A stretch of 64,000 bases of DNA from Cellulomonas sp. Root930 (GCA_001429255.1 LMJI01000001.1:248001-312000); one strand, 5' to 3'; counted from the stretch's first letter, positions 8,018-15,898 are shown. The notes: generated by a model not told the origin, from the letters alone. Made by a program: numbers and translations.

Positions 8018-8878
8018 ATGACCGACGCACCGGCCCGCCCCCGCCCCGCACCTCTCGTGGCGCAGGTGGTCCGGACCGAGCGCATCGCCGCGACCATGGT
8101 GCGGGTGGTCGTCGGCGGCCCCGGTCTGGCCGCCTTCACGCCGTCGCCGCACGCCGACTCCTACGTCAAGGTGCTCTTCCTCCCGGAGGGCACCCCCCGA
8201 CCGCTCCGGCAGGACGGCCGGCTCGACCTGGACGCCGTGCGCGCGAGCCTCCCGCCCGAGGACCAGCCCCGCCAGCGCTCCTACACGGTCCGCGCGTTCG
8301 ACCCGGTGGCCGGTGAGCTCACGCTCGACTTCGTGGTCCACGGCGACGAGGGGATCGCCGGGCCGTGGTCGGCGGGCGCGCAGCCCGGCGACGAGGTGCT
8401 GCTCAGCGGCCCCGGCGGCGCGTGGTCCCCCGACCCGGACGCGGCGTCGTACCTGTTCGCCGGCGACGCGAGCGCCCTGCCGGCCATCGCCGTCGCGCTC
8501 GAGCGGCTCCCCGCCGACGCCGTCGGGCACGCCGTGATCGAGGTGCACGGTCCCGAGGACGAGATCCCGCTGGCCCGGCCCGCGGGCGTCCAGGTCCTCT
8601 GGGTCCACCAGGGTGTCGCGGTGGCCGGCCTGGCCCTCGTCGACACCGTCGTCGCCCTCCCCGAGCTCCCCGCGCCGGTGAGCGCCTTCGTGCACGGCGA
8701 GGCCGGGGTGGTCCGCGAGCTGCGCCGGCACGTGCGCGCCGACCGCGGGGTCGGCCGGGAGCAGCTGTCGGTCTCGGGCTACTGGCGCCTGGGCACCGAC
8801 GACGAGGGCTGGCGCGCCACCAAGCGGGACTGGCTGGCGACGATCGAGCAGGCGGAGGCGGCCGAAGGCCTCGCCTGA
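8018..8878 (+). CDS. Siderophore-interacting protein (ViuB-like ferric-siderophore reductase)
   Basis: A 286-residue flavin reductase of the siderophore-interacting family, which uses FAD and NAD(P)H to reduce and release iron from imported ferric siderophores in the cytoplasm. The FAD-binding signature R-Q-R-S-Y-T-V-R is at about residues 85-92. It is followed by G-P-W-S-A-G-A-Q-P-G-D-E-V-L-L-S-G-P-G-G (isoalloxazine/phosphate region) and a C-terminal SIP domain with the Y-W-R-L-G-T-D-D-E-G-W tail. AGGA lies upstream of the ATG. No transporter gene is adjacent, so it may serve siderophore uptake encoded elsewhere. No iron-box-like operator was recognised upstream. Confidence 0.92.
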   Translation: MTDAPARPRPAPLVAQVVRTERIAATMVRVVVGGPGLAAFTPSPHADSYVKVLFLPEGTPRPLRQDGRLDLDAVRASLPPEDQPRQRSYTVRAFDPVAGELTLDFVVHGDEGIAGPWSAGAQPGDEVLLSGPGGAWSPDPDAASYLFAGDASALPAIAVALERLPADAVGHAVIEVHGPEDEIPLARPAGVQVLWVHQGVAVAGLALVDTVVALPELPAPVSAFVHGEAGVVRELRRHVRADRGVGREQLSVSGYWRLGTDDEGWRATKRDWLATIEQAEAAEGLA

Positions 8879-8929
8879 CGGACGAGTCGGGCCTTTCGTC
8901 ATGCCCCCGCCGCCGATCCCGGCGAGACG

Positions 8930-9139
8930 ATGGACACCATGCAGACGACGTTTCCCGAGGGCTGGCTGCGACTCACCCAGAACGACAAGCAGCAGCACTT
9001 CTTCCGGGACGGCATGAGCATCTGCGGCGTGTTCGTGACGCCGACCACCAAGTTCCCCGAGGACGACGGCCCCGACGGTGGCGAGTGCCCCGGCTGCCGC
9101 TCGATCTTCGACAACGAGCGGGGCACCGCGCGCTACTGA
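8930..9139 (+). CDS. Small conserved-looking protein with a Cys-x2-Cys pair
   Basis: A 69-residue protein with an aromatic N-terminal half (W-L-R-L-T-Q-N-D-K-Q-Q-H-F-F), a lone Cys in S-I-C-G-V-F-V, and a C-terminal E-C-P-G-C-R-S-I-F. The spacing His...Cys...Cys-x2-Cys resembles small actinobacterial zinc-ribbon proteins such as the DUF3039 type, but I cannot assign the family with certainty. Two in-frame ATGs (8930 and 8939) are possible starts. It stands alone between the siderophore protein and the tRNA. Metal binding is inferred from the cysteine spacing only. Confidence 0.6.
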   Translation: MDTMQTTFPEGWLRLTQNDKQQHFFRDGMSICGVFVTPTTKFPEDDGPDGGECPGCRSIFDNERGTARY

Positions 9140-9169
9140 GGCCCGCGCCTGACCGCTCCGTCGCGATCG

Positions 9170-9243
9170 TGCCCCCGCCGGGGGTCGAACCCGGACTGTG
9201 CCGGGTTTAAGCCGGCTGCCTCTGCCAGTTGGGCTACGGGGGC
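9170..9243 (-). tRNA. tRNA with UAA anticodon (tRNA-Leu-like, short variable loop)
   Basis: Read on the reverse strand this 74-base sequence folds into a full cloverleaf. The acceptor stem has 7 perfect pairs (9237-9243 with 9171-9177), the D-arm has 3 pairs, the anticodon stem has 5 perfect pairs around loop CTTAAAC, the variable loop has 5 bases (ACAGT), and the T-arm has 5 perfect pairs with loop TTCGACC. Position 73 is A and CCA is not encoded. The anticodon UAA reads UUA leucine codons, and the D-loop AACTGGCAGA looks leucine-like. Bacterial tRNA-Leu normally has a long variable arm, however, and this one does not. Identity is therefore tentative. Confidence 0.85.
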
Positions 9244-9279
9244 CGCGCCACATCCTGCCAGGGCCGACGACGTGCCCCG

Positions 9280-10008
9280 TCACGCCGTCGTCGCGACCGG
9301 GCCGCCCTGTGCCAGCGCCGCCGCCGCGACCAGTGCACTCCCGGGCGCCATGCCCAGCTCGCGCGCCAGCAGGTCGCGGCACCGCCCGAACTGACGCAGG
9401 GCCTGCGCCCGGTTGCCGGCACCGACGTGTGCCTCGACGAGCATGCGGTGGGCGGACTCCCGCAACGGCTCGATCGTCACCACCGCGAGCGCCGCCTCGA
9501 TCGCCCGTCGCCACTGCCCCGCCTCGAGCAGGGTCTGGGCCATCTGCTCCATCGCCTCCAGCGACAGCTGGCGCAGCCGCTCCCGCTCGACGACCACCCA
9601 GTCGTCGTACCAGCCGGGCAGCAGCTCACCGCTGAGCACCTCGGGCGCCACCGGCGCGCCGCCGACCAGCTGCGCGTGCGCGGCGTCGGCCGCCTCCCGG
9701 GCGTCCACGGACGACGGCGCGAGGCCGATCCGGGACCTGCCCGCGAGGATCACGTGCCCTCCGGCGTTCGCCCGCCAGATCGCCGAGCGCAGGCACGCGC
9801 CGGCCCGGTCCTCCGTCCGGTCGCCCCAGAGCACGCCCGCCACGTGGGACCGCACCAGCGGGCGCTCGTGCAGCCCGAGGAAGGCGACGAGCCGGGCGGC
9901 CGCGGGCGGGAGCTCCCACGCCCGGCCGTCGACGGTGAGCTCGAAGCCGCCGAGCAGCCGCAGCCGCACCGGGGAGCCGAGGGTGGGTCCTTCCGACACC
10001 GCGGTCAT
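9280..10008 (-). CDS. SARP/BTAD-type transcriptional regulator (left copy)
   Basis: A 242-residue regulator. Residues about 15-95 form an OmpR-like winged-helix DNA-binding domain (R-L-R-L-L-G-G-F-E-L-T-V-D-G onward). Residues about 100-240 form a bacterial transcriptional activator domain of TPR-like helices, with E-R-E-R-L-R-Q-L and I-E-P-L-R-E-S-A-H-R. SARPs activate adjacent clusters by binding direct heptamer repeats near -35. There is no ATPase or sensor domain, so it is a short SARP. It has a clear paralogue at 33818-34543, on the far side of the injection-system operon. Both are probably cluster-specific regulators. Confidence 0.88.
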   Translation of the reverse strand: MTAVSEGPTLGSPVRLRLLGGFELTVDGRAWELPPAAARLVAFLGLHERPLVRSHVAGVLWGDRTEDRAGACLRSAIWRANAGGHVILAGRSRIGLAPSSVDAREAADAAHAQLVGGAPVAPEVLSGELLPGWYDDWVVVERERLRQLSLEAMEQMAQTLLEAGQWRRAIEAALAVVTIEPLRESAHRMLVEAHVGAGNRAQALRQFGRCRDLLARELGMAPGSALVAAAALAQGGPVATTA

Positions 10009-10053
10009 GTCCGCAGCCTGCGGCGCCCGCGTCTCGCGGACGTCACCGGTGCA

Positions 10054-10251
10054 TCACAGGCCCTCCTCGCCGTCCGTCCCGGCCAGCCGGGCGAGGAACA
10101 GGTCCACGCCCGCCCGCACCTGGTCGGGTCCCGCGGCGACGAGCTCCTCGGACCCCTCGGGGGACGACCAGCGCAGCCGGGCCACCACCGTCCCGTTCTG
10201 CACCCAGGCGCGGACCAGCAGCACCCCCGAGCGCCGCTCGCCGCCTGCCAC
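10054..10251 (-). CDS. Small protein divergent from the injection-system operon
   Basis: A predicted 65-residue protein starting at GTG 10251. It has a compact beta-rich pattern (G-V-L-L-V-R-A-W-V-Q-N-G-T-V-V-A-R-L-R-W), then an amphipathic helix with V-R-A-G-V-D-L-F-L-A-R-L. The residue pattern looks coding, but I do not recognise a family. The in-frame extension upstream crosses the palindromic promoter region and is unlikely to be translated. It lies between the left SARP gene and the start of the operon, on the SARP strand, so it may be a co-regulated accessory or regulatory peptide. Confidence 0.5.
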   Translation of the reverse strand: MAGGERRSGVLLVRAWVQNGTVVARLRWSSPEGSEELVAAGPDQVRAGVDLFLARLAGTDGEEGL

Positions 10252-10273
10252 GGCACGTGACGGTAGGTCCCGC

Positions 10274-10346
10274 GTGTCGCGACACAGACACGGCTCCGTC
10301 ACCGTCGCGACGCCGCGACGGGAGCACGACGCGACGGTGACGGAGC
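10274..10346. promoter_or_regulatory. Palindrome cluster in the divergent promoter region of the injection-system operon
   Basis: Two perfect palindromes share the core GTCGCGAC: GTGTCGCGACAC at 10274-10285 and CGTCGCGACG at 10303-10312, with centres 28 bases apart. A perfect 17-bp inverted repeat overlaps the second: GCTCCGTCACCGTCGCG at 10293-10309 and its complement at 10330-10346, with a 20-base loop. All lie between the small minus-strand gene (starts 10251) and the cap gene (starts 10400). They are good candidates for operators that control the switch of the operon. Which protein binds them is unknown. Confidence 0.6.
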
Positions 10347-10399
10347 GGTCACGGCCGGCGTCGACGATGGCGCTCACGACCCGAGCCGTGGGGGGCAGC

Positions 10400-10939
10400 A
10401 TGATCCGGGAGGTCTCCGAGACCCTCGTCGACGTCATCGAGCAGGCCACACCCGACCTCGAGTCGTGGGTGGACCTCTCCTCGCTGTCGGCCGCCGACGC
10501 GGACCCGACGGTCCGCCGGCTCGCGCTCGCCCTGTACGCGGTCGAGGAGCACCCGCACCTGGTCAACCGGCCGCTGGTGTCCTCCCCGACCGGGCACGTC
10601 CGCGCCCCGCTCGCCCTCCGGCTGCACTACCTCGTCACCTACGTCGGGGCGCACGACGAGGCCCAGTCCCGGCTGGCGCGCGTCGTCGCGGTGTTCCACA
10701 CGACGCCGATCATCGGGCCCGCCCAGATGTCCCCGGCGCTGGCCCAGGAGGCCGCGACACTGACCGTCCGCCTGGTCACGACCACCGCCGACGAGCGCAA
10801 CCAGGTGTGGGGCGCGCTCGGCCGGTCCGCGCGGCTGGCGCTCTTCTACGACGTCGACGTCGCCCCCGTGGACCTCCTCGCCCACGACGGTGCGGGCTCG
10901 GTGCGGACCCACCGGATCGACTACGTGGGTGCGCCGTGA
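10400..10939 (+). CDS. DUF4255 cap/tail-terminator protein (Pvc16-like) of contractile injection system
   Basis: A 179-residue protein of the DUF4255 (Pvc16 N-terminal) family, which forms the cap at the distal end of the tail tube and sheath in PVC/Afp-type particles. The pattern I-x-E-V-S-E-T-L-x-D-V-I near the start, L-A-L-Y-A-V-E-E-H in the middle and the L-H-Y-L-V-T-Y strand are family landmarks. The start at ATG 10400 follows a G-rich ribosome-binding stretch. It is the first gene of the operon; the next gene begins inside its stop (GTGA). Confidence 0.85.
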   Translation: MIREVSETLVDVIEQATPDLESWVDLSSLSAADADPTVRRLALALYAVEEHPHLVNRPLVSSPTGHVRAPLALRLHYLVTYVGAHDEAQSRLARVVAVFHTTPIIGPAQMSPALAQEAATLTVRLVTTTADERNQVWGALGRSARLALFYDVDVAPVDLLAHDGAGSVRTHRIDYVGAP

Positions 10940-11499
10940 CCCTCACGACCACGACCGTCCGGCTCGCCCACGTGGTGCGCCTGCGGCACGCCGCCACGGG
11001 CGAGGCGATCGAGCCGGTGCGTGCGTCCGGCGAGCTGCCGTACGGCTGGACGATGCGCGTCCGTGGTGCCGACGTCGTGGTCACCACCCGCGACGGCACG
11101 CCCGTGCCCGCCGCGGACCCGGTCATCACGGTGTTGGTCGGCGACCTGCGCACGGCCGCGCTGCTGGCGACGCCGACCGTCGACGTCCCGCTCACGGCCG
11201 CCGAGATCACGGTCGACGTCGCGCCCGTCGCGATGACGCTCGACGTCGAGCTGACCACGCCCGGCACGGGCGCCCCCCGCACGGGCCGGGCGGTCGTGGC
11301 CCGCGCCACCTCGGGCCCCACGCCGCGGCCCACCATCGCGCTCCCGGAGACCGATCCGGGCGTCTACGGCTCCGGTCCCGTCGTCTGGACCGCCGCCTTC
11401 ACGCCGCTCGACCTGCTGGTCGACGGTGACCTGCTCCGCCAGCTCGCCGTGGACCACTCCCGGTCCGCCACGCGCGTCCGACTCGTCGACACGACCTGA
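10936..11499 (+). CDS. Unrecognised beta-rich protein between cap and sheath
   Basis: A 187-residue protein starting at GTG 10936, 4 bases inside the cap gene. It is rich in Val and Thr, with many short alternating segments (T-T-T-V-R-L-A-H-V-V-R-L-R, V-V-V-T-T-R-D-G-T) and a central L-D-V-E-L-T-T-P-G-T-G. This suggests one or two immunoglobulin-like or carboxypeptidase-regulatory-like beta domains. The C-terminal segment has A-F-T-P-L-D-L-L-V-D-G. No member of the standard PVC gene set corresponds to it. Its position between cap and sheath suggests a structural or assembly role. Confidence 0.75.
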   Translation: MTLTTTTVRLAHVVRLRHAATGEAIEPVRASGELPYGWTMRVRGADVVVTTRDGTPVPAADPVITVLVGDLRTAALLATPTVDVPLTAAEITVDVAPVAMTLDVELTTPGTGAPRTGRAVVARATSGPTPRPTIALPETDPGVYGSGPVVWTAAFTPLDLLVDGDLLRQLAVDHSRSATRVRLVDTT

Positions 11500-11521
11500 C
11501 TCACGACCCAGGGAGGGCACC

Positions 11522-14080
11522 GTGACGTACCAATCACCCGGCGTCTACATCGAAGAGGTCCCGTCGGGACCCCAGCCGATCGCCGCCGCATCGACCTCTG
11601 TCGTCGCCGTCGTCGGCGCCCTGCGCAAGGGCCCGCTGCTCACCCCCACCCGGGTCACCGGGTGGTCGGACTTCGTCCGCACCTTCGGGCCCGCCCACGC
11701 GGCCGGGTACTCCGCGGAGGCCGTGTACGGGTTCTTCGAGAACGGCGGCCCGGCCGCGTGGGTGGTCCGCGTCGACCCCTCGGTCGCCGCCGCGTGGGAC
11801 GTCAACGACTCGACGCCCGCGCTCTCGTTCACCGCGACGGCGACCTCGCCCGGCGCGTGGGCGAACGGGGTCTCCCTCACGGTCGCGCCGGACACCACCG
11901 GTGGCGCCGGCTCGATGGCCCGCGCCGCGGTGAGCGGCACGGTCGCGGTGCCCGCCGGCACGATCGACATCCCGGTCACCAGCTCGGGCGGCCTGTCCGC
12001 GGGCGACGCCGTGGTGCTGCTCAACGCGGCCGGGACCAGCGCCGACGCCGTGGTGAACACCGTGAGCGAGACGGCCGTGAACGTGACCGCGGCGGCCGCG
12101 ATCGCGCTGGTCGCGGGCGACGTCGTCGCCGGGCGCACCGGGTCCCTGACCACCGTCGCGCTGGCCGCGGGGTCGGGCATCAAGCCCGGTGACCTGCTGG
12201 TCGCGCAGCGCGCCGACGGGTCGCGGGTCACCGCACTCGTCGCCACCGCCGTGCGGTCGGGTCCGCGCCTGGTGATCACGCTGGCCGCGCCGCTCGGGGC
12301 GGCACTGCCCGGGGCAGGTGTCGCCCGGCGGTTCGCCCGCTTCCGCGGCACGATCGCCGGCGGCGCGCCGACGTTCTCGCTCGGCCAGGTCACCTGGCAG
12401 GTCCACCCGTCCCTGGTGCCGATCAACGCGGACAGCCAGATGGCCAACGCCCGGGCGACCGTCTCCACCGGCTCGGTGGCGGCGTTCAGCGGGTCGAGCT
12501 TCGCGATGCCGGGTGGCCAGAACGCGCCGGCCGGCACGGTGGACATCGACGCGCAGGTCCGGGTCGCCGTCTACACCGAGGCGGTCAACCTGGTGGCGAC
12601 GACGGTCGCGGACGTGCTCTCCCGGTTCAGCTTCCTGCCCGTCGGCACGGCGATCCGCCTGACCAACGGCGCGCAGACCACGACGGTCACCCGCACCGGG
12701 GCCGCGACCGCCACGACCGCGGGCGACGCGCTGCCGCAGACCTTCACGACCGCGACGTTCCTGCTCCCCGCGGACGCCTCCGACGGGGTCGTCGTGCAGT
12801 GCGCCGTCCCCCCGGCCGTCGGCGAGCTCGTCGACTTCGCCGGCGACCGCCTGCGGATCGCGTCCGTGGACAACCCGACCGGCACGGTCTACGTGCTGGG
12901 CTTCACGGCGACGACGAACATCTCCGCCGCGAACATCGCCTCCGACCCGGGCCGGTTCCCGGTGCTGGCGTACACCTCGACCGCTTTCTTCCCGCTGCGG
13001 TTCTCGTTGACCGTCGCCGAGAACGGGGCCGCGGTCGAGACCTTCGCGGGCCTCGCCCTCGACCCGGCGCACCCGCAGTACTACGCGCGCGACGGGGTCG
13101 TGAACGGCACCTCGGCCTACGTCACTGTCGCGCCGCGGGCCGTCGGTGCACCGGTGATCTCCGAGACCAGCACCCCCGCGTTCGCCGTCCCGACCCAGGC
13201 CGGGGTGGACCGCGCGGCGACCAGCGCCGACTACAAGGCCGGCCTGCTGGCGCTGGAGGCCGAGCCCGAGCCGGCGATGGTGGTCTGCCCGGACACCGTG
13301 ACGTTCACCGACCCGCTCCTGCAGGCCGACCTCGTGGGCGCGGTCGTGACCCACTGCGAGCAGTTCCGGCGCTTCGCGATCGTCGACGCCCCGGACCTCT
13401 CGTCGGACACCGACCTGCTCGACTGGCGCAACACCACCCTGTCCAGCACGTACGCCGCGCTGTACGCCCCGCACCTGCTGGTGGTGAACATCGACCCCGA
13501 GTCCTCCGACCGGTTCCGCACCGTGCCGCCGTCCGGCTTCGTCGCCGGGGTGTTCGCGCGGACCGACCGCGAGCGCGGCGTGTACAAGGCGCCGGGCAAC
13601 GAGCGGGTGGCCGGCATCGTCGGGCTCTCCGAGACGTACACGCAGCGGCGCCAGGACCTGCTCAACCCCGGCTCGGTCAACCTCATCCGGGCGTTCCCCG
13701 GCCGGGGCACTCGGATCTGGGGGGCGCGCAACGCGACCGACGACACGACGTGGCGCTACATCAACGTCCGCCGGCTGTTCAACTTCGTCGAGACCTCGGT
13801 GGAGACCGGGACGCAGTGGGTGGTGTTCGAGCCGAACACGGCGCCCACCTGGATCCGGATCAAGGTCTCGCTGGAGAACTTCCTCGACCAGCTCTGGCGC
13901 GCCGGCGCCCTGGCCGGGAGCACCCCCGAGCAGGCGTACCGGGTGCGGGTCGGCTTCCCCGAGACCATGACGGCGACGGACATCGACCTCGGGCTGGTCA
14001 TCACGGAGGTCGCCATCGCGCCCGCGAAGCCCGCCGAGTTCGTGATCTTCCGCTTCAGCCACCAGCAGCTGTCCGAGTAG
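11522..14080 (+). CDS. Contractile tail sheath protein
   Basis: An 852-residue sheath protein, the outer cylinder that contracts to drive the tube. The N-terminus Y-Q-S-P-G-V-Y-I-E-E-V-P-S-G is the classic phage-sheath opening. The conserved C-terminal core runs from about residue 560, with G-V-Y-K-A-P-G-N near 685, then I-W-G-A-R-N, the Y-I-N-V-R-R-L-F segment and the last strand F-V-I-F-R-F-S-H-Q. Between them, residues about 85-560 are a large Ala/Thr/Val-rich insertion, making it far longer than the usual 350-500 residues. GTG 11522 is preceded by AGGGAGG. It is the only sheath gene in the operon, whereas PVC has three. Confidence 0.95.
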   Translation: MTYQSPGVYIEEVPSGPQPIAAASTSVVAVVGALRKGPLLTPTRVTGWSDFVRTFGPAHAAGYSAEAVYGFFENGGPAAWVVRVDPSVAAAWDVNDSTPALSFTATATSPGAWANGVSLTVAPDTTGGAGSMARAAVSGTVAVPAGTIDIPVTSSGGLSAGDAVVLLNAAGTSADAVVNTVSETAVNVTAAAAIALVAGDVVAGRTGSLTTVALAAGSGIKPGDLLVAQRADGSRVTALVATAVRSGPRLVITLAAPLGAALPGAGVARRFARFRGTIAGGAPTFSLGQVTWQVHPSLVPINADSQMANARATVSTGSVAAFSGSSFAMPGGQNAPAGTVDIDAQVRVAVYTEAVNLVATTVADVLSRFSFLPVGTAIRLTNGAQTTTVTRTGAATATTAGDALPQTFTTATFLLPADASDGVVVQCAVPPAVGELVDFAGDRLRIASVDNPTGTVYVLGFTATTNISAANIASDPGRFPVLAYTSTAFFPLRFSLTVAENGAAVETFAGLALDPAHPQYYARDGVVNGTSAYVTVAPRAVGAPVISETSTPAFAVPTQAGVDRAATSADYKAGLLALEAEPEPAMVVCPDTVTFTDPLLQADLVGAVVTHCEQFRRFAIVDAPDLSSDTDLLDWRNTTLSSTYAALYAPHLLVVNIDPESSDRFRTVPPSGFVAGVFARTDRERGVYKAPGNERVAGIVGLSETYTQRRQDLLNPGSVNLIRAFPGRGTRIWGARNATDDTTWRYINVRRLFNFVETSVETGTQWVVFEPNTAPTWIRIKVSLENFLDQLWRAGALAGSTPEQAYRVRVGFPETMTATDIDLGLVITEVAIAPAKPAEFVIFRFSHQQLSE

Positions 14081-14107
14081 CGGCCTTCCGAGCACGAGGA
14101 GCATCCG

Positions 14108-14563
14108 ATGAGCCCGTCCGTCGTGTCGTACCCCCTGACGACCCTGCACTTCGAGGTCAGCTGGGGGGACTCGCAGAACACCTCGAGCTTCTCCGAGGTC
14201 AGCGGCCTGACCATGGAGGCCGAGGTCGTGGAGTACCGCGGGGGTGCCGACAAGGCGCTCTCCACGCGCAAGCTGCCCGGCCTGAAGAAGTTCAGCAACG
14301 TCACGCTCAAGCGCGGCATCATGCCCGCCGAGGCCGGCAACGGGCTGTTCGAGTGGTTCAACACCGTCGTCGCCGGCAGCGTCGCCCGCCGCGACGTGAC
14401 GGTCAGCCTCCTCAACGAGGAGCGCACACCGGTGATGACCTGGAAGATCCAGGGCGCGTGGCCGGTCAAGATCGAGGGTCCGGGCCTGAAGTCCACGGGC
14501 ACGGACGTCGCGGTGGAGACCGTCGAGTTCGCCTGCGAGGGCATCGCGATCGAGGTGCCGTGA
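14108..14563 (+). CDS. Tail tube protein (T4 gp19-like, first copy)
   Basis: A 151-residue inner tube protein of the phage T4 gp19/Pvc1 family. The N-terminal strand Y-P-L-T-T-L-H-F-E-V-S-W, F-S-E-V-S-G-L, the loop L-P-G-L-K-K-F-S-N-V-T-L-K-R-G and the ending V-E-T-V-E-F-A-C-E-G are all typical. Hexamers stack to form the tube pushed through the target membrane. It starts 27 bases after the sheath stop, a close pairing typical of contractile systems. The next gene, also tube-like, begins inside its stop codon. Confidence 0.95.
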   Translation: MSPSVVSYPLTTLHFEVSWGDSQNTSSFSEVSGLTMEAEVVEYRGGADKALSTRKLPGLKKFSNVTLKRGIMPAEAGNGLFEWFNTVVAGSVARRDVTVSLLNEERTPVMTWKIQGAWPVKIEGPGLKSTGTDVAVETVEFACEGIAIEVP

Positions 14564-15027
14564 TCCTTCCGACGTCGGCGCCGACCACGCTCCCGTACCT
14601 CGGGGCGCACTTCGTGCTGGCCGTCGACGGCCTCACGTCGATGAGCTTCTCGAAGTGCGCGGGGCTGGCCGGCGACGTCGGGGTCGAGGAGTACGTCGAG
14701 GGCGGGGAGAACAGGTTCGCGCACCGGTTGCCCGTGCGCGGGTCGTTCCCGAACCTCGTGCTCACGCAGGGCGCCGGGCCGTCGACGGAGCTGTGGGACT
14801 GGTTCGCGGAGTACCTCGTCACGGGCCGCGTGGCGCCGCGGGACGGGCAGGTCTCGCTCATGTCCACCGTGGACGGGGCGCTCGCACCCGTCCGCGTGTG
14901 GGTGTTCCGCCGCGGCTGGCCGGTCAAGCTGACCGGCCCGGACCTCGACGCCCAGTCCGCGGCGGTCGCCGTGGAGTCGGTGGAGATCGCCCACCACGGC
15001 CTGCACCTGGCGGCGGTGAGCGTCTGA
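14560..15027 (+). CDS. Tail tube-like protein (gp19 family, second copy)
   Basis: A 155-residue gp19-family protein beginning at GTG 14560 within the stop of the first tube gene. Compared with the first copy it has L-G-A-H-F-V-L-A-V-D-G-L in place of the first strand, and E-G-G-E-N-R-F-A-H-R-L-P in place of the long K-K-F-S loop. It ends V-E-S-V-E-I-A-H-H-G-L. In PVC-type particles the second tube paralogue forms the tube-initiating ring on the baseplate; by position the same role is likely here. Confidence 0.92.
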   Translation: MILPTSAPTTLPYLGAHFVLAVDGLTSMSFSKCAGLAGDVGVEEYVEGGENRFAHRLPVRGSFPNLVLTQGAGPSTELWDWFAEYLVTGRVAPRDGQVSLMSTVDGALAPVRVWVFRRGWPVKLTGPDLDAQSAAVAVESVEIAHHGLHLAAVSV

Positions 15028-15215
15028 TGGCCGTCGTCATCTCCGAGATCGTCACCGAGGTGGTCCTCGCCCCGCCCGGCGGCGCACCCGGCTCGGCCGG
15101 CAGCCCGGGCACGGCAGCGGCCGGCACCGACGGTGCGGACGACCCGATGGACGTCGTCGTGCGGCGCGCCACCGAGCGTGTCCTCGAGGTGCTGCGCCGG
15201 GAGTGGGACCGCTGA
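15027..15215 (+). CDS. DUF5908-type small protein
   Basis: A 62-residue protein, M-A-V-V-I-S-E-I-V-T-E-V then a Gly/Ala linker, then a C-terminal helix R-A-T-E-R-V-L-E-V-L-R-R-E-W. A short peptide with an N-terminal strand and a C-terminal charged helix just before the LysM gene is the DUF5908 (Pvc6) gene of eCIS loci. It starts in a TGATG overlap with the previous stop and ends in another with the next start. In other systems it is required but poorly understood; an assembly or baseplate role is inferred. Confidence 0.8.
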   Translation: MAVVISEIVTEVVLAPPGGAPGSAGSPGTAAAGTDGADDPMDVVVRRATERVLEVLRREWDR

Positions 15216-15898
15216 TGCTCGACGTCGCGCAGCTCACCAAGCTCACCATCGAGCCGTACCGGGACCAGGAGTTCACGGAGGTCGCCGGACCGCCGTGGCG
15301 CGCCCTGCTCAACCCGACCGAGCTGGCGTTCTCCCGCAAGAACACCTACCAGTCGACCCCGTCGGCGGGGTCGTCGGCCCCCCAGCAGTCCTACGGCGGC
15401 GGCGAGCCGGACCAGGTCCAGATCGACCTGCTGCTGGACGGCTCGGGCGTCGTCGACTCCGGGGAGACGGTCGGCGAGAAGCTGGACGGCCTGCTGGCGT
15501 TCACGGAGTTCCAGTCCGACACCCACCAGCCGTACTACGTCCACGCGTACTGGGGCCGGTTCGACTTCCGCGGCGTGCTCACGCAGGCCGATGTCACGTA
15601 CAAGCTGTTCGACCGCGACGGCGAGCCCCTGCGGGCGACGGTCAAGCTGACCCTCAAGGAGGTCGTCGCGCCGCAGGAGATCGCCGCCGAGGAGCGCCGC
15701 GAGTCCCCGGACCTGTACCAGACCTGGCTCGTCTCCGAGGGCGAGCGGCTCGACGCGATCGCCTACCGCGTCTACGGCGACCCGGCGTTCTGGCGGCCGC
15801 TGGCGGCCGCCAACGGGCTGCGCAACCCCGGGGGCGTCACGGCGGGCCAGACCCTCCTCCTGCCGCCCAAGGACAAGGCCGCGGGGTCGGTGCGATGA
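15215..15898 (+). CDS. LysM-containing baseplate/tube-initiator protein (Pvc7-like)
   Basis: A 227-residue protein. Residues 1-170 form a tube-fold-like domain (K-L-T-I-E-P-Y-R onward, L-L-N-P-T-E-L-A-F-S). Residues about 172-222 form a LysM domain (E-R-L-D-A-I-A-Y-R-V-Y-G-D-P, then L-A-A-A-N-G-L and G-Q-T-L-L-L-P-P). In contractile machines this protein connects the spike to the tube; LysM here serves assembly rather than cell-wall targeting. It overlaps its neighbours on both sides by 1-4 bases. Confidence 0.92.
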   Translation: MLDVAQLTKLTIEPYRDQEFTEVAGPPWRALLNPTELAFSRKNTYQSTPSAGSSAPQQSYGGGEPDQVQIDLLLDGSGVVDSGETVGEKLDGLLAFTEFQSDTHQPYYVHAYWGRFDFRGVLTQADVTYKLFDRDGEPLRATVKLTLKEVVAPQEIAAEERRESPDLYQTWLVSEGERLDAIAYRVYGDPAFWRPLAAANGLRNPGGVTAGQTLLLPPKDKAAGSVR

